NCBI RefSeq assembly: GCF_964340395.1
Contig: NC_135571.1
Span: forward strand, 8,163,953-8,177,952
DNA: 14,000 nt
Source: Glandiceps talaboti
Lineage: Eukaryota > Hemichordata > Enteropneusta > Spengelidae
Reading direction: 5' to 3'
In this document: positions 1 to 7,933 of the stretch, in pieces
How the letters are laid out: each line of letters opens with the position of its first letter
Numbering within the stretch: the stretch's first letter is position 1
Made by a program: the position numbers and the translations under genes
The notes under the pieces: generated by a model
What the model was told of the DNA's origin: nothing
The model's database searches: none
What the model saw: the letters and a program-made list of their open reading frames with translations, nothing else

Positions 1-9
1 TGTGTATTT

Positions 10-86
<77 letters not shown>

Positions 87-160
87 GCCTGTGTGTGTGT
101 GCCTGTGTGTGTGTGTGTGTGTGTTTGTTTGTTTGTTTGTTTGTTTGTTTGTTTGTTTGA
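1..160. repeat. Compound microsatellite (GT)n-(CTGT)9-(GT)n-(GTTT)9
   Basis: Four simple-repeat blocks follow one another: a GT run at about 18-50, nine copies of CTGT at 51-86, an interrupted GT run at 87-122 with two GCCT interruptions, and nine copies of GTTT at 123-158. Each block can be derived from its neighbour by one base change per unit. This suggests the tract grew by point mutation followed by slippage from a single GT seed. Alternating purine-pyrimidine GT can adopt Z-DNA. The tract is cut by the window edge, so its true length is unknown. Confidence 0.97.
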
Positions 161-712
161 AAAAATAAATAAATGATACTGAATAAATAATTGATTATAC
201 ATATATAAGCTTAATGACATATTTTCTTATCCAACAATGTAACGTGTTATCATTAGTTTTGATAATTGAGTCTCTTCAAGCTTGTCATGTCATGGTTTTC
301 ATTAACACAGAAGAGAGTCATGTCTGTAATGTTCTCCTTGTAGACCTCATTGAAGATGAGTATTCGACTGGAAAAAACCCAAAGGATCACTTCAAAATGC
401 CTAGGCCTTGAAAACATGGTTTTCACTTTCTGTAAATATCTTAGAGCGAAAATGTAATTTGAGTTTGACGACTGTCATATCTAACAATTTCTAAAGAGTT
501 TTTTTTTTAAAAGTATAGCCAACATACAGATAGTGAAGAAACCAATTATTTTATTAGAGAGGGAAATTACAGCGTGGCTTACACTATCATAAATGCATTT
601 AGAAGCTTTTAAATCATTTGAAAACATATTTTTCCGTCTTTGTGCTGCGAGTCTTTCTTCAGAGAGAAGTAAAATTGCTTTTTACGGTTGATATTTCATT
701 CACCTTCTGGGT
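161..712. other. AT-rich sequence, no gene recognised
   Basis: I see no gene, RNA or transposon signature. Short AAAT runs follow the microsatellite at 160-190 and an eight-T run lies near 501-508. An open frame of 65 codons at 214-411 (+) shows no recognisable domain and is within chance length for this base composition. Confidence 0.6.
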
Positions 713-975
713 CTTTTTGTCTGACACGACAACAATTTAACATTGCTACATTTAATTTTTGGCTCAGCAAACATGTTATTGATATTACTACATTTTATCG
801 TCTGGTTCAACAAATATCTTACTAGAATCGCCACGTTTTATCGTCTGACTTAACGAATATCTTGGTAATATTGATACATTTCATCGTCTGGCTCTACAAA
901 GAGCTGTGAAACATTACAACACTTTATCGTCTGGCTATATCGTATTAAGACTGTTTCGTTTCATCGCCCGACGCT
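713..975 (+). repeat. Diverged 43-bp minisatellite, about 6-7 copies
   Basis: The landmark TTTATCGTCTGG, or its variants, recurs at 751, 794, 837, 880, 923 and 960. The spacings are 43, 43, 43, 43 and 37 bp, with a degenerate extra copy starting near 713. The best unit (794-836) carries TTATCGTC, then TTCAACAAATATC, then TTACTAG, and units join through variants of ATTGCTACAT. Copies differ by perhaps a quarter to a third of bases, so the array is old. It is related to the array at 13043-13330, which lies in the opposite orientation. The unit contains no sustained reading frame. Confidence 0.9.
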
Positions 976-1943
976 GAGGAAAATACATATGGCATAAAGG
1001 CCAATAGAACGATATTTTGTTTCTCGTCCTAGGGCAAATGCAAATGTGATGCGATGACGCGAAATTTTGGTGTGTTTGTTTGTTCGATTTACCATACTAA
1101 CCGATAGGATTATACACAAAGAAAAAGGGGAAACCCAAAACGGATTATCAATGAATTCGATCCCTTTGTTACGGTGTCAGCGATGTACATATACCTATGA
1201 TCAACGTCCTGTACACATGTGCATTGTAATCATATCAATTTTCTGTCGCGTTAACTTCGGATTTATGGGAAAAATAACACATTATTTCTTAGCCCAAGGG
1301 ACATCATCTTGAATCACTTTGTAGTGTCAATACTCTTCTGTCGAAACAAAATTTTCTTTGTATTGTCAAAAAAGTGGAAATTCTGGTAGACTGAATAAAA
1401 ACTAAACAAAAGAGAATATTACATAATCATTCGTGTTCAAGCTTAATCGAGTATGGCAAAACCAGTGATGTAGAACCCCCATTGTTGTGACGTAGAACGA
1501 TCAGAAATAAATATATCCGGTATTTTCTCTTTAAACGTGTAGAACATGACTTGAGCATAGTATAATGACATTAACCGTTCATCAAAGCAGCCGTCCTTTT
1601 TATTAATCATAAATGCTTAAATGCATTTACATTGTAATATATATTAGGCAAAGCAATGTCTGGGAAATTGCAATTTATGTTGCCTGATATTTGAATTTTG
1701 ATTAAAATCAAACAATTTACATACTTGTACGTCTATCTGTAGTTTTCTGCATCCACCATCAGGTCTATATATGCTGTGATGTTCCACACACTACGATTGC
1801 ATGGAATTAGTATAACACAAATTATTACGTAATCATTTTTTAAAACAGATATTTCCTTGCAGCATGCTAATCTAACTGTAGTGATCTCACTGTGTGGATA
1901 TATAATAACGCCGAACACGAATTTTTGTCACTTTGAACAACAT
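976..1943. other. AT-rich sequence, no gene recognised
   Basis: No coding signal is visible. A POU-type octamer (ATGCAAAT) sits at 1038-1045, about one of which is expected by chance in this window. The open frames at 1067-1312 (+, 81 codons) and 1733-1918 (-, 61 codons) have no recognisable motif and read as random AT-rich translation. A 10-bp palindrome AAATGCATTT lies near 1619-1628. Confidence 0.55.
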
Positions 1944-2030
1944 TTTTGGCTTGACAAAGAATGAATTTTATGGGCATTGCTACATGTCAGGAAAAATCTT
2001 ACAAACATTGCTACGATGTCATTGGGTAAA
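1944..2030 (+). repeat. Possible degraded copies of the 43-bp minisatellite
   Basis: The string CATTGCTAC occurs at about 1975 and 2006. Between and around these are TGGCTTGACAAAGAAT (compare TGGCTCAACAAATAT), ATGTCAGG and ATCTTAC in the same order as in the 713-975 unit. The spacing between the two CATTGCTAC strings is 31 bp, so at least one unit has lost bases. The similarity is short and was aligned by eye; it could be coincidence in AT-rich DNA. Confidence 0.4.
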
Positions 2031-2107
2031 CTATCATTATCCGTAGGCTAGTAGATTCGTACCAACATTATCATGTAACAGTCATCTAAGATATTGTTAT
2101 CTTCTGC

Positions 2108-2152
2108 ATGACGCCATTTTCTTTCCGGTGACGTCATTTCAATCGTAAGTAT
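2108..2152 (+). promoter_or_regulatory. CRE with adjacent ETS-like core and a GTAAGTAT donor-like site
   Basis: A perfect cAMP-response octamer TGACGTCA at 2129-2136 is immediately preceded by TTTCCGG, the reverse of an ETS core (CCGGAAA). A related TGACGCCATTT lies 20 bp upstream of the matching TGACGTCATTT, so the two form an imperfect direct repeat. A strong-looking 5' splice-donor string GTAAGTAT follows at about 2145. CREB/ATF and ETS sites together are common in animal promoters. Whether anything is transcribed here cannot be seen, and no coding exon follows. Confidence 0.3.
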
Positions 2153-2307
2153 ATATTTCGTATGGCCTTAACGTTTATGTTGAATAATTCCCTATCAGAA
2201 ATTTCGATAAATTGTCACTGTACGATAGAATAATTTTGAAGTAACAACGTCATAGTTCCTTATGAAATAAAACTCTTGTTATATTGTGTCCAGATCTCAA
2301 AATGTCA

Positions 2308-2337
2308 ATATCTCCCGTGAGGAGATATGCATCACGG
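2308..2337. other. Two mutually exclusive overlapping hairpins
   Basis: ATATCTCC (2308-2315) pairs perfectly with GGAGATAT (2321-2328) around the five-base loop CGTGA. The loop plus one stem base, CCGTGA (2315-2320), can instead pair with TCACGG (2332-2337). The two stems cannot form together, because the linkers are too short for a pseudoknot. An 8-bp stem of this kind is expected about once by chance in 14 kb; the overlapping second stem is less expected. No transcript is known. Confidence 0.4.
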
Positions 2338-3038
2338 ATCACCAAAGGAATAATTTATATCAAGATCTCATTTATAATTGTACAATCGATTCTTATCATA
2401 CCATATCTAAAAGTCGTAAAACTTTATTCGTGAAGTATTCATAAAAGGAGACCCCTGTAGTTCTTTACAACTCATCCTTGGCGCCATGGTACAATTGGCA
2501 ATTGTGAATTACACTCATGGAATAGTGAGTCGTAGATCGTGTGGTTCGCCTTCAGCAGACAACATGATAACACCATTGTGACAAGAAACAGTGTCACTAC
2601 GATGGTGCACGTTGAAACTACTCCCCGTGACGTTATGTAGAGAAATATATAGTCATGGTACTAACTTTATCCGATTCCTGTGGACCAAATAATGTTCAAT
2701 TTGAGATTTTCATATTGTTTATTTTAAGAAAAACATTTCAGCAGACAAGGTAAATGACAGGGTGTGATTACACAGTGAGTGTGTTATCATTTACGATGAA
2801 ACTTGTACTCTGTATATATCTAAGGAAATAGTGTGTATTTAGTCAACCGATTCGTGACTCACAATTAATGAAAATTTTGAGATTTAAATATATTGTGGTT
2901 ACTTTTTCTAGGGAGTGCTCGTATATTTCTGTTCACAAGTTACAACCTTTCAGGTCATGAGCTTAAGACCTTCAGTTCGATATTTCGAATATTCGCCTTC
3001 AATAATTCATTTTTCCTAACTCGCAGGACATTAAGGTT
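2338..3038. other. AT-rich sequence, no gene recognised
   Basis: I find no gene. The 63-codon open frame at 2893-3084 (+) follows an acceptor-like TTTTTCTAG near 2910. However, its phenylalanine- and threonine-rich translation matches no family I recognise, and no paired donor of comparable quality is evident. Confidence 0.55.
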
Positions 3039-3046
3039 TGACGTCA
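3039..3046. promoter_or_regulatory. Perfect CRE octamer
   Basis: TGACGTCA, the palindromic CREB/ATF binding octamer. It is the second of four perfect copies in the window and lies 218 bp from the third. Function is inferred only from the motif. Confidence 0.35.
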
Positions 3047-3248
3047 TCTTTACTACCACTCTGAAGGTGAACAAACACAAATGAGTAAATTACATTAATT
3101 CTAAGCACAAATACGTCGTGGAATAATATTTTCAATTTACATACATAAGGTTCAGGAGCCGTGTCAGTAAATAATATTATGGTGGAATAATTCAATTTGA
3201 CAACTATTTAAGTTTACCTTTTATGAATAACCTAATATAAGCATGGAA

Positions 3249-3272
3249 ACACTTAGTGACGTCATAAAGTGT
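3249..3272. promoter_or_regulatory. 24-bp interrupted palindrome centred on a CRE
   Basis: The order is ACACTT, two bases, TGACGTCA (3257-3264), two bases, AAGTGT. The outer 6-bp arms are perfect inverted copies placed symmetrically around the palindromic CRE, giving 20 of 24 positions in dyad symmetry. Dyads of this sort suit dimeric DNA-binding proteins or may be the heart of a small foldback element. No nearby gene is visible to regulate. Confidence 0.4.
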
Positions 3273-3306
3273 GCATAAATTGCTAATTTGAATAGCAAAT
3301 TGCAGT

Positions 3307-3360
3307 GAATTTTAAAGTACAAGCAACCTTTAGGTTCTATCTGAAGTGTACTTTAAATTC
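3307..3360. repeat. Near-perfect inverted repeat, 13-14-bp arms
   Basis: GAATTTTAAAGTAC at 3307-3320 is the reverse complement of GTACTTTAAATTC at 3348-3360 except for one extra A/T, with a 27-base loop. A related TTTAAAGTA string recurs near 3413-3421. It lies about 35 bp after the CRE dyad, so the two may belong to one small palindromic element, but no terminal repeats or target duplication could be assigned. Confidence 0.5.
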
Positions 3361-3473
3361 AAGAGTGTTTGAGTTTTGTAATGAAACGTGAGCCTACTGT
3401 CACTTTATATTTTAAAGTATAATACATTTTATAACATCGTTTTCATATAGCTTTCAATGATTGGCTTGTATAG

Positions 3474-3484
3474 ATCACGTGGTA
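3474..3484. promoter_or_regulatory. E-box ATCACGTGGTA
   Basis: A CACGTG E-box at 3476-3481 sits in the 11-base context ATCACGTGGTA, which recurs exactly at 6016-6026. CACGTG is bound by bHLH-zip factors such as USF, MYC/MAX, TFE/MITF and CLOCK relatives. Function is inferred from motif only. Confidence 0.3.
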
Positions 3485-3517
3485 TGGACTTGACTCATAA
3501 TGATTTTAATTTGCATA

Positions 3518-3770
3518 TAGGGGCACTAGTCACATTCTAGTATGCGTAGGGCAGCATTCATGTAGCATGGATGCCTTGTCGGGGGTTTGTTTTGACTATG
3601 GAAAGATTATGTTATGTGTTATAAAAACTTCATTGACAAGCCTTGTTCAGGCGCTAATAAACCTCATATTACCCCTCTTCCTCTAATGGAGCGACTATTG
3701 CCCATGGCTTTCAACCTCGGGAAATCGTTGCAACTGCCCAAGAGGTGATAGATGTCTACTAGTGGCCCTA
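3518..3770. mobile_element. Candidate MITE with 11-bp terminal inverted repeats and TA flanks
   Basis: GGGGCACTAGT at 3520-3530 is the inverted copy of ACTAGTGGCCC at 3758-3768 with one mismatch. Both outer ends abut a TA dinucleotide, as expected for a Tc1/mariner-type target duplication. The enclosed 249 bp looks visibly more GC-rich than its surroundings, has many stops in all frames and encodes nothing, which would fit a non-autonomous element. A 13-bp inverted match with one mismatch at this distance is expected about twice by chance in a window this size, so the call rests on the combination of TIR, TA flanks and compositional contrast. Confidence 0.27.
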
Positions 3771-5224
3771 ATAGACAGGCAATAAGTTTATAATATCATG
3801 GAATCAATTTTTCATGCAAACCTTTATTAACACAACATATTAAAGGTATGATAAATGAAAGCTGGGTTGACTGCCAGAGGGCCTGATGACAAATACGATA
3901 TTTTCTTATCATTTATTGTACAGCACTAGGCAGTAATGATCCTAAGTCAAAGTTAAATCACGGGTTTCACCATTGGTGGATGGGATATGGTTTCACTGTT
4001 GTATATCTTTCTTTGCACGATCGGAGGGAACACAGCATATTATCGGAAAATTCCGATGGGGTTTTTCAGAAATTTATCATTTTTAGAAAATTACTAAGAA
4101 TTTCTTCTTTTTACTGGGCCTTTTTGACTCTGAGTCATCTTTAATTCACGTTTTTACCTATTTATTTTTCACATTAAATGATGGCATTCTCGGAGATGAA
4201 AAATCACACATGGACACATGAAAAATCTCAAACACAGACGTTAGGTCATTTTGATGTCAACCCCTTCAAATTTATCATAGAATCCATCTATAGAGAAAAT
4301 ATTTACTAATATAGCATTTATGGAAACCATTACAATGTTGAACGAAACTGATAAAGAATAGCACAAATATCCAATATCTGTAATTTAGCAAGAATGTACA
4401 ATAGAAAACTGACTGTACAATTAGTGAATCAAGCTAATTAATTGAGATTAGGGTTGGTGTTAGGGCTAGGCATAGCCTATATAGGTAAGACTCCCTAGAA
4501 TAACGCTGATTTGTAATTCAACAATGAGTGGCCACTATTCTCATTCTGTATGAGACCATCTGTTTCAAATAAGAAATGGCTTACATTCGGAAGACATTGT
4601 CTACTCGTATGGCTGCCTTTTATTGAATTTACTAATGTTGATCGAAAATGTAAAAACCGCAATAAACTTACCCGTTTTATATTATATAATTGCATTAGGG
4701 AAAAGTGTTGATTTTATTTGGAATTTTGATAAAGAGTAGAAGTAATTACTGTAAAAGTGTTCGGAAAGGAACTATTGATATATTACAACATTTGCAATGG
4801 ATAATTGAACTTGTTGTTATTGCTCAAAGAACTATTGAACCCATTAACGCTGGGCCTGGAATTCAGCAAAACCGATTTGGCTACTGTACAATACTATATA
4901 CATAATATATTAGTGTCATTTTTAAGAAGTATATTCACCTGAAAAATGCAGTTGATGTTATGTATCAGTACATAGCGGGACTTCGGACAAAGAAGGGAAG
5001 GAAGCAATGAATTGGATTAATACCATTTGGTACAGATGTACGGAAATGTTGCGCAGTTTATCCTTTCATAAGAACAGTTTTATGGCCGCTTTACATTATA
5101 GTTCACAGTCATGTATACAAAAAGAGGCCATAAAAGTGTTTCTCTCAACCCATATAACTCACCGCATGCACGACGATAGTCGTATGTACTACTTTTAAAT
5201 ATGATTGATTGGTATTCTAATAAT
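3771..5224. other. AT-rich sequence, no gene recognised
   Basis: No gene or transposon is recognised. Open frames at 4495-4695 (-), 4705-4905 (+) and 5007-5198 (+), each 63-66 codons, show no domain. Near 4448-4470 are two TTAGGG hexamers within a G-rich phrase, too few to call interstitial telomere. Everything else is unremarkable AT-rich sequence. Confidence 0.55.
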
Positions 5225-5515
5225 GATAGTCATTTATGGAGCGCTTTCCCACTCTGTGCTCAACGCGATTTACAATTATTACCCCTGCCATTGATCTATA
5301 GTGGCACACCGGCCCTTTCTTCCTCATCTACAACCCATTGCAGCCTTTATAAGCGCATAGGATAAAAGTATTCACTTTGCAACCTCTATCCTACCATGTC
5401 CCCTATTATACTGTTTTGATGACTGTGGCATAGTCGTGGTTCAAATCTTACCTAAGGACTTTAGCCGCCCCGAAACAAACAACAGCGATGTTGCTCGAAC
5501 CTGCAATAATGACTC
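5225..5515 (+). repeat. Decayed dispersed-repeat fragment (GCGCTTTAC-type)
   Basis: The segment begins with GGAGCGCTTTCCCACTCTG, then GCTCAACGCGATTTACAAT, then ATTACCCC. Later it has GTATTCACTTTGCAACC, CTAAGGAC and GCTCGAACCTGCAA. This order resembles a repeat pattern I associate with marine invertebrate genomes, in which an AGCGCTTTACA block is followed by a CCAAGGACA-like block and a TCGAACC-like end. Here most blocks carry substitutions, so it would be an old inactive copy. The family assignment is from memory and was not checked against a repeat library. Confidence 0.42.
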
Positions 5516-6014
5516 CATTATGCTCAATATCGTCGGTCTAAAATGTCGTTTTGTGGCCAAATAAGGCAAGTGTCGCTAGCTGCAAGTGCAACAGTCGGTT
5601 GTGGATTTTACCCTATCATGCTAGCAGGCATAATTTAGATTTCATCACTCATGCATACTCAGATTCACTCTGCCAAAAATGTGCAACGTCCCAATCGAAT
5701 GGATTTAGCTGAATCAGAAAGACCTGTGCAAACTATATTTGTGGTGACTAATCAACTCTTGTTAGTAACCATAAACTCTTTGTAGATTATTGACACCATG
5801 TGTTTCATAAACATCAACTTTATATAATCTAAAGTTCCTAACTTCAAAATACTAATGATATTATTAAATTCAGGGCAATAACATTAGAAATTGTGGCGAA
5901 GAAAGAATTTGTGCGAAAAGCATACCTTCGTCGCATTATGAATTACGTAGATATGCATTTCCAGTTTTCATTGAATGTGTCAGCAACTTGCTGAAGTAAC
6001 TGGATGATGGATAT
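5516..6014. other. AT-rich sequence, no gene recognised
   Basis: No open frame of note, RNA-like fold or repeat was found. A short TGCTAGCAGGCA stretch near 5620 and a GTAGATATGCATTT stretch near 5948 are isolated. Confidence 0.55.
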
Positions 6015-6044
6015 AATCACGTGGTAGGCATACATCACGTGATT
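6015..6044. promoter_or_regulatory. Dyad of two CACGTG E-boxes
   Basis: AATCACGTG (6015-6023) and CACGTGATT (6036-6044) are perfect 9-bp inverted copies separated by 12 bases. The CACGTG cores (6018-6023 and 6036-6041) are 18 bp apart, start to start. The right one is the fully palindromic TCACGTGA preferred by TFE/MITF-type bHLH-zip proteins. Paired E-boxes with short fixed spacing are used by CLOCK/CYCLE-type and TFE-type regulators in animals. No gene start can be assigned nearby. Confidence 0.4.
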
Positions 6045-6391
6045 GACACATGTAATGCTCTGACGTTAGGATCGAGGACTTTCAAATATAAAAGTATTAT
6101 CAAATAGCACATCTGGCAAACAACTAGTTCCATTTATTTCACAACATCATAGTTAATTCCATGTGCCTTGAGGCGGGATTAACTTTCCAGTGTCAAATTT
6201 GACAAAAGCAAAAAAATGGCAATTTCCGTTTTTATCAATCATTCTCCATTAGGTGTTTACAAGATAAAACTGGTCGGTAATCCTCAACACTAGGAGGAGA
6301 TTCAAAAGGTAAAACCTGCACATGGCTTTTACAATCTTGCTTTTCGATATTCTACTATGTATAACTTTTATTGCAGGTTAATATCTAGGAA

Positions 6392-6412
6392 AGCTTGATT
6401 TTCAATCAAGCT
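6392..6412. other. Tight perfect hairpin, 9-bp stem
   Basis: AGCTTGATT (6392-6400) pairs perfectly with AATCAAGCT (6404-6412) around the three-base loop TTC. It is short enough to arise by chance. No T-run or gene context supports a terminator role. Confidence 0.45.
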
Positions 6413-6797
6413 ACTAATGTTGCCATGACAAATGCATCTTAACCTGTACATGACAATCTCGTTTTGGTAGCTCTTTGGGCTCCTCTTGATTAGAATTGGG
6501 AATCAAACTCAGACGTTATATATGGATTAACAAAGAAACTCTGACAGGCATATTGATACAAATCTCACCTGGTATCTCTCTATTTAATGAATAGAAAATT
6601 AAAAGTGAATCAATTTGTATCTGAGTCATAGATAAGTACGTCTTGAAAATAACTTCCTCTCCATGCCTACTCAGCCAGAGTAAGGGTTTGTGATACAATA
6701 TTGGAATGTTATTGTAGGAAGGATTTTTAATCATCATTATGTGCAAAGTCTATTTATTCCCCTTTATCCAACCTGTATGGCACCCCTGATGTATGGT
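6413..6797. other. AT-rich sequence, no gene recognised
   Basis: A 76-codon open frame at 6516-6746 (-) has no recognisable domain and low-complexity hydrophobic ends. I treat it as random. Nothing else is visible before the minisatellite. Confidence 0.55.
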
Positions 6798-7030
6798 ACC
6801 ATCACCTCTGATCCTCTTGACCATCACCTCTGATCCTCCTGATCATCACCACTGATCCTCCTGACCATCACCTCTAATCCTCCTGACCATTACATGTGAT
6901 CCTCCTGACCATCACCTCTGATCCTCCTGACCATCACCTCTAATCCTCCTGACCATCACCTCTGATCCTCTTGACCATCACCTCTGATCCTCCTGACCAT
7001 TACATGTGATCCTCCTAACCATCACCTGTG
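6798..7030. repeat. 22-bp minisatellite, 10 full copies plus a partial
   Basis: Ten uninterrupted 22-bp units run from 6798 to 7017, each of the form ACCATCACC...ATCCTCCTG, followed by a partial unit to about 7030. No indels occur, so every unit is in register. Units differ at a few sites. Copies 5 (6886-6907) and 10 (6996-7017) share the variant ATTACATGT exactly five units apart, copies 4 and 7 share CTCTAATCC, and copies 1-2 match copies 8-9. The unit length is not a multiple of three and contains TGA, so it is not coding. Confidence 0.97.
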
Positions 7031-7454
7031 TCTAATGGTAGGGATATAGGTCAATGGTGGAACCTTTTCTCATACTATCCACATTTACACCATCTCAGAC
7101 AAGACTCTTCTGGACAGACAGAAATGATATTTCGTACAGTGTTGAACTGTCTTGAGTGATTCCTCTATCAAGTGTGATAGTTTTTACTAACATACCACAT
7201 TCACGTTTGATGTATGATTCGCTAATATTGATCACATGAGAAATAACTATATGACTTACAATTTGTACCCATCTTAGGGAAAGTCAATTGTCTAATTCAA
7301 ATCATTATAAAAATATAGCCTATTTCCCGTTCGTCTTATATAAGTGTAAGAACAATCTAAATGATAATTTTCACGAAACTTCACAGCTTACTTATCTTAA
7401 GTAACATCATTGAACTTTCACACTCTCTTCACATACTGGCATATACAGATATAA
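7031..7454. other. AT-rich sequence, no gene recognised
   Basis: No gene, fold or repeat is recognised between the 22-bp minisatellite and the AP-1/CRE cluster. Confidence 0.55.
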
Positions 7455-7492
7455 TGAGTCATTACTCAATGACGTCATAGGGCTGTAATGAC
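7455..7492. promoter_or_regulatory. AP-1 site plus CRE inside an inverted repeat
   Basis: A consensus AP-1 heptamer TGAGTCA (7455-7461) is followed eight bases later by a perfect CRE TGACGTCA (7470-7477). The CRE is bracketed by perfect 8-bp inverted arms GTCATTAC (7458-7465) and GTAATGAC (7485-7492). AP-1 and CREB/ATF proteins are related bZIP dimers, so the cluster is a plausible bZIP enhancer. The flanks contain no recognisable exon. Confidence 0.42.
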
Positions 7493-7877
7493 AATGTCAG
7501 TACCTGTGAGGGATATTCAGATGGTCATGTCACTAGGGTGTTCATATCCTTATCATTGGATGGAATGTTTAACACTTATACTCAAGATTACCACTTATCT
7601 TACACATACGTAACAATGACATAAAAGTGGTTATCAGACTGTTTTGTCAAGGAATATTTATAAATTATATATATAATATACACATTTTTTATATTCTCTG
7701 GTTACCAATGTACATGCACAGAATGGTATTTATACATGACTGGAATTTAGATATTCTGTTGTTGTTGTCATGATTGTCAAGTCAATGCCAGAAGCTAAGA
7801 TGATCATACCCAACGTTTGTGTAACAATATGGAAACAGTGTGGAAAGAGTGTTGAACGTGAATGTCATCACTGTCAA
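7493..7877. other. AT-rich sequence with a short AT palindrome, no gene recognised
   Basis: A 14-bp palindrome ATTATATATATAAT lies at 7664-7677 and a four-unit GTT run near 7757-7768. An open frame beginning at 7770 is extended only by the stop-free CTGT tract that follows, so it is not a gene. Confidence 0.55.

Positions 7878-7933
<56 letters not shown>
7878..7933. repeat. (TGTC)14 microsatellite
   Basis: Fourteen perfect tetranucleotide units. Because TGTC repeats contain no stop codon in any frame, overlapping open frames appear on both strands and translate to cysteine-, leucine-, serine- and valine-rich or glutamine-, threonine-, aspartate- and arginine-rich low-complexity sequence. The motif is the same as the CTGT block at 51-86. 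Confidence 0.98.

Noticed and set aside
214-411. 65-codon open frame as a small gene
   Set aside because: No domain, signal peptide or transcript signal; many frames of this length are expected in AT-rich DNA.
713-975. CRISPR-like or iteron array
   Set aside because: The whole 43-bp unit is repeated, including the part that would be the spacer, and the setting is eukaryotic.
4448-4470. Interstitial telomere repeat
   Set aside because: Only two TTAGGG hexamers occur and they are not in register; common by chance in G-rich phrases.
6392-6412. Intrinsic terminator
   Set aside because: The stem is short and AT-rich, lacks a following T run, and no prokaryotic gene precedes it.
6516-6746. 76-codon minus-strand frame as a gene
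   Set aside because: No recognisable family, and its length is within chance expectation.
6798-7030. CRISPR-like array
   Set aside because: Units are contiguous 22-bp tandem copies with no variable spacers.
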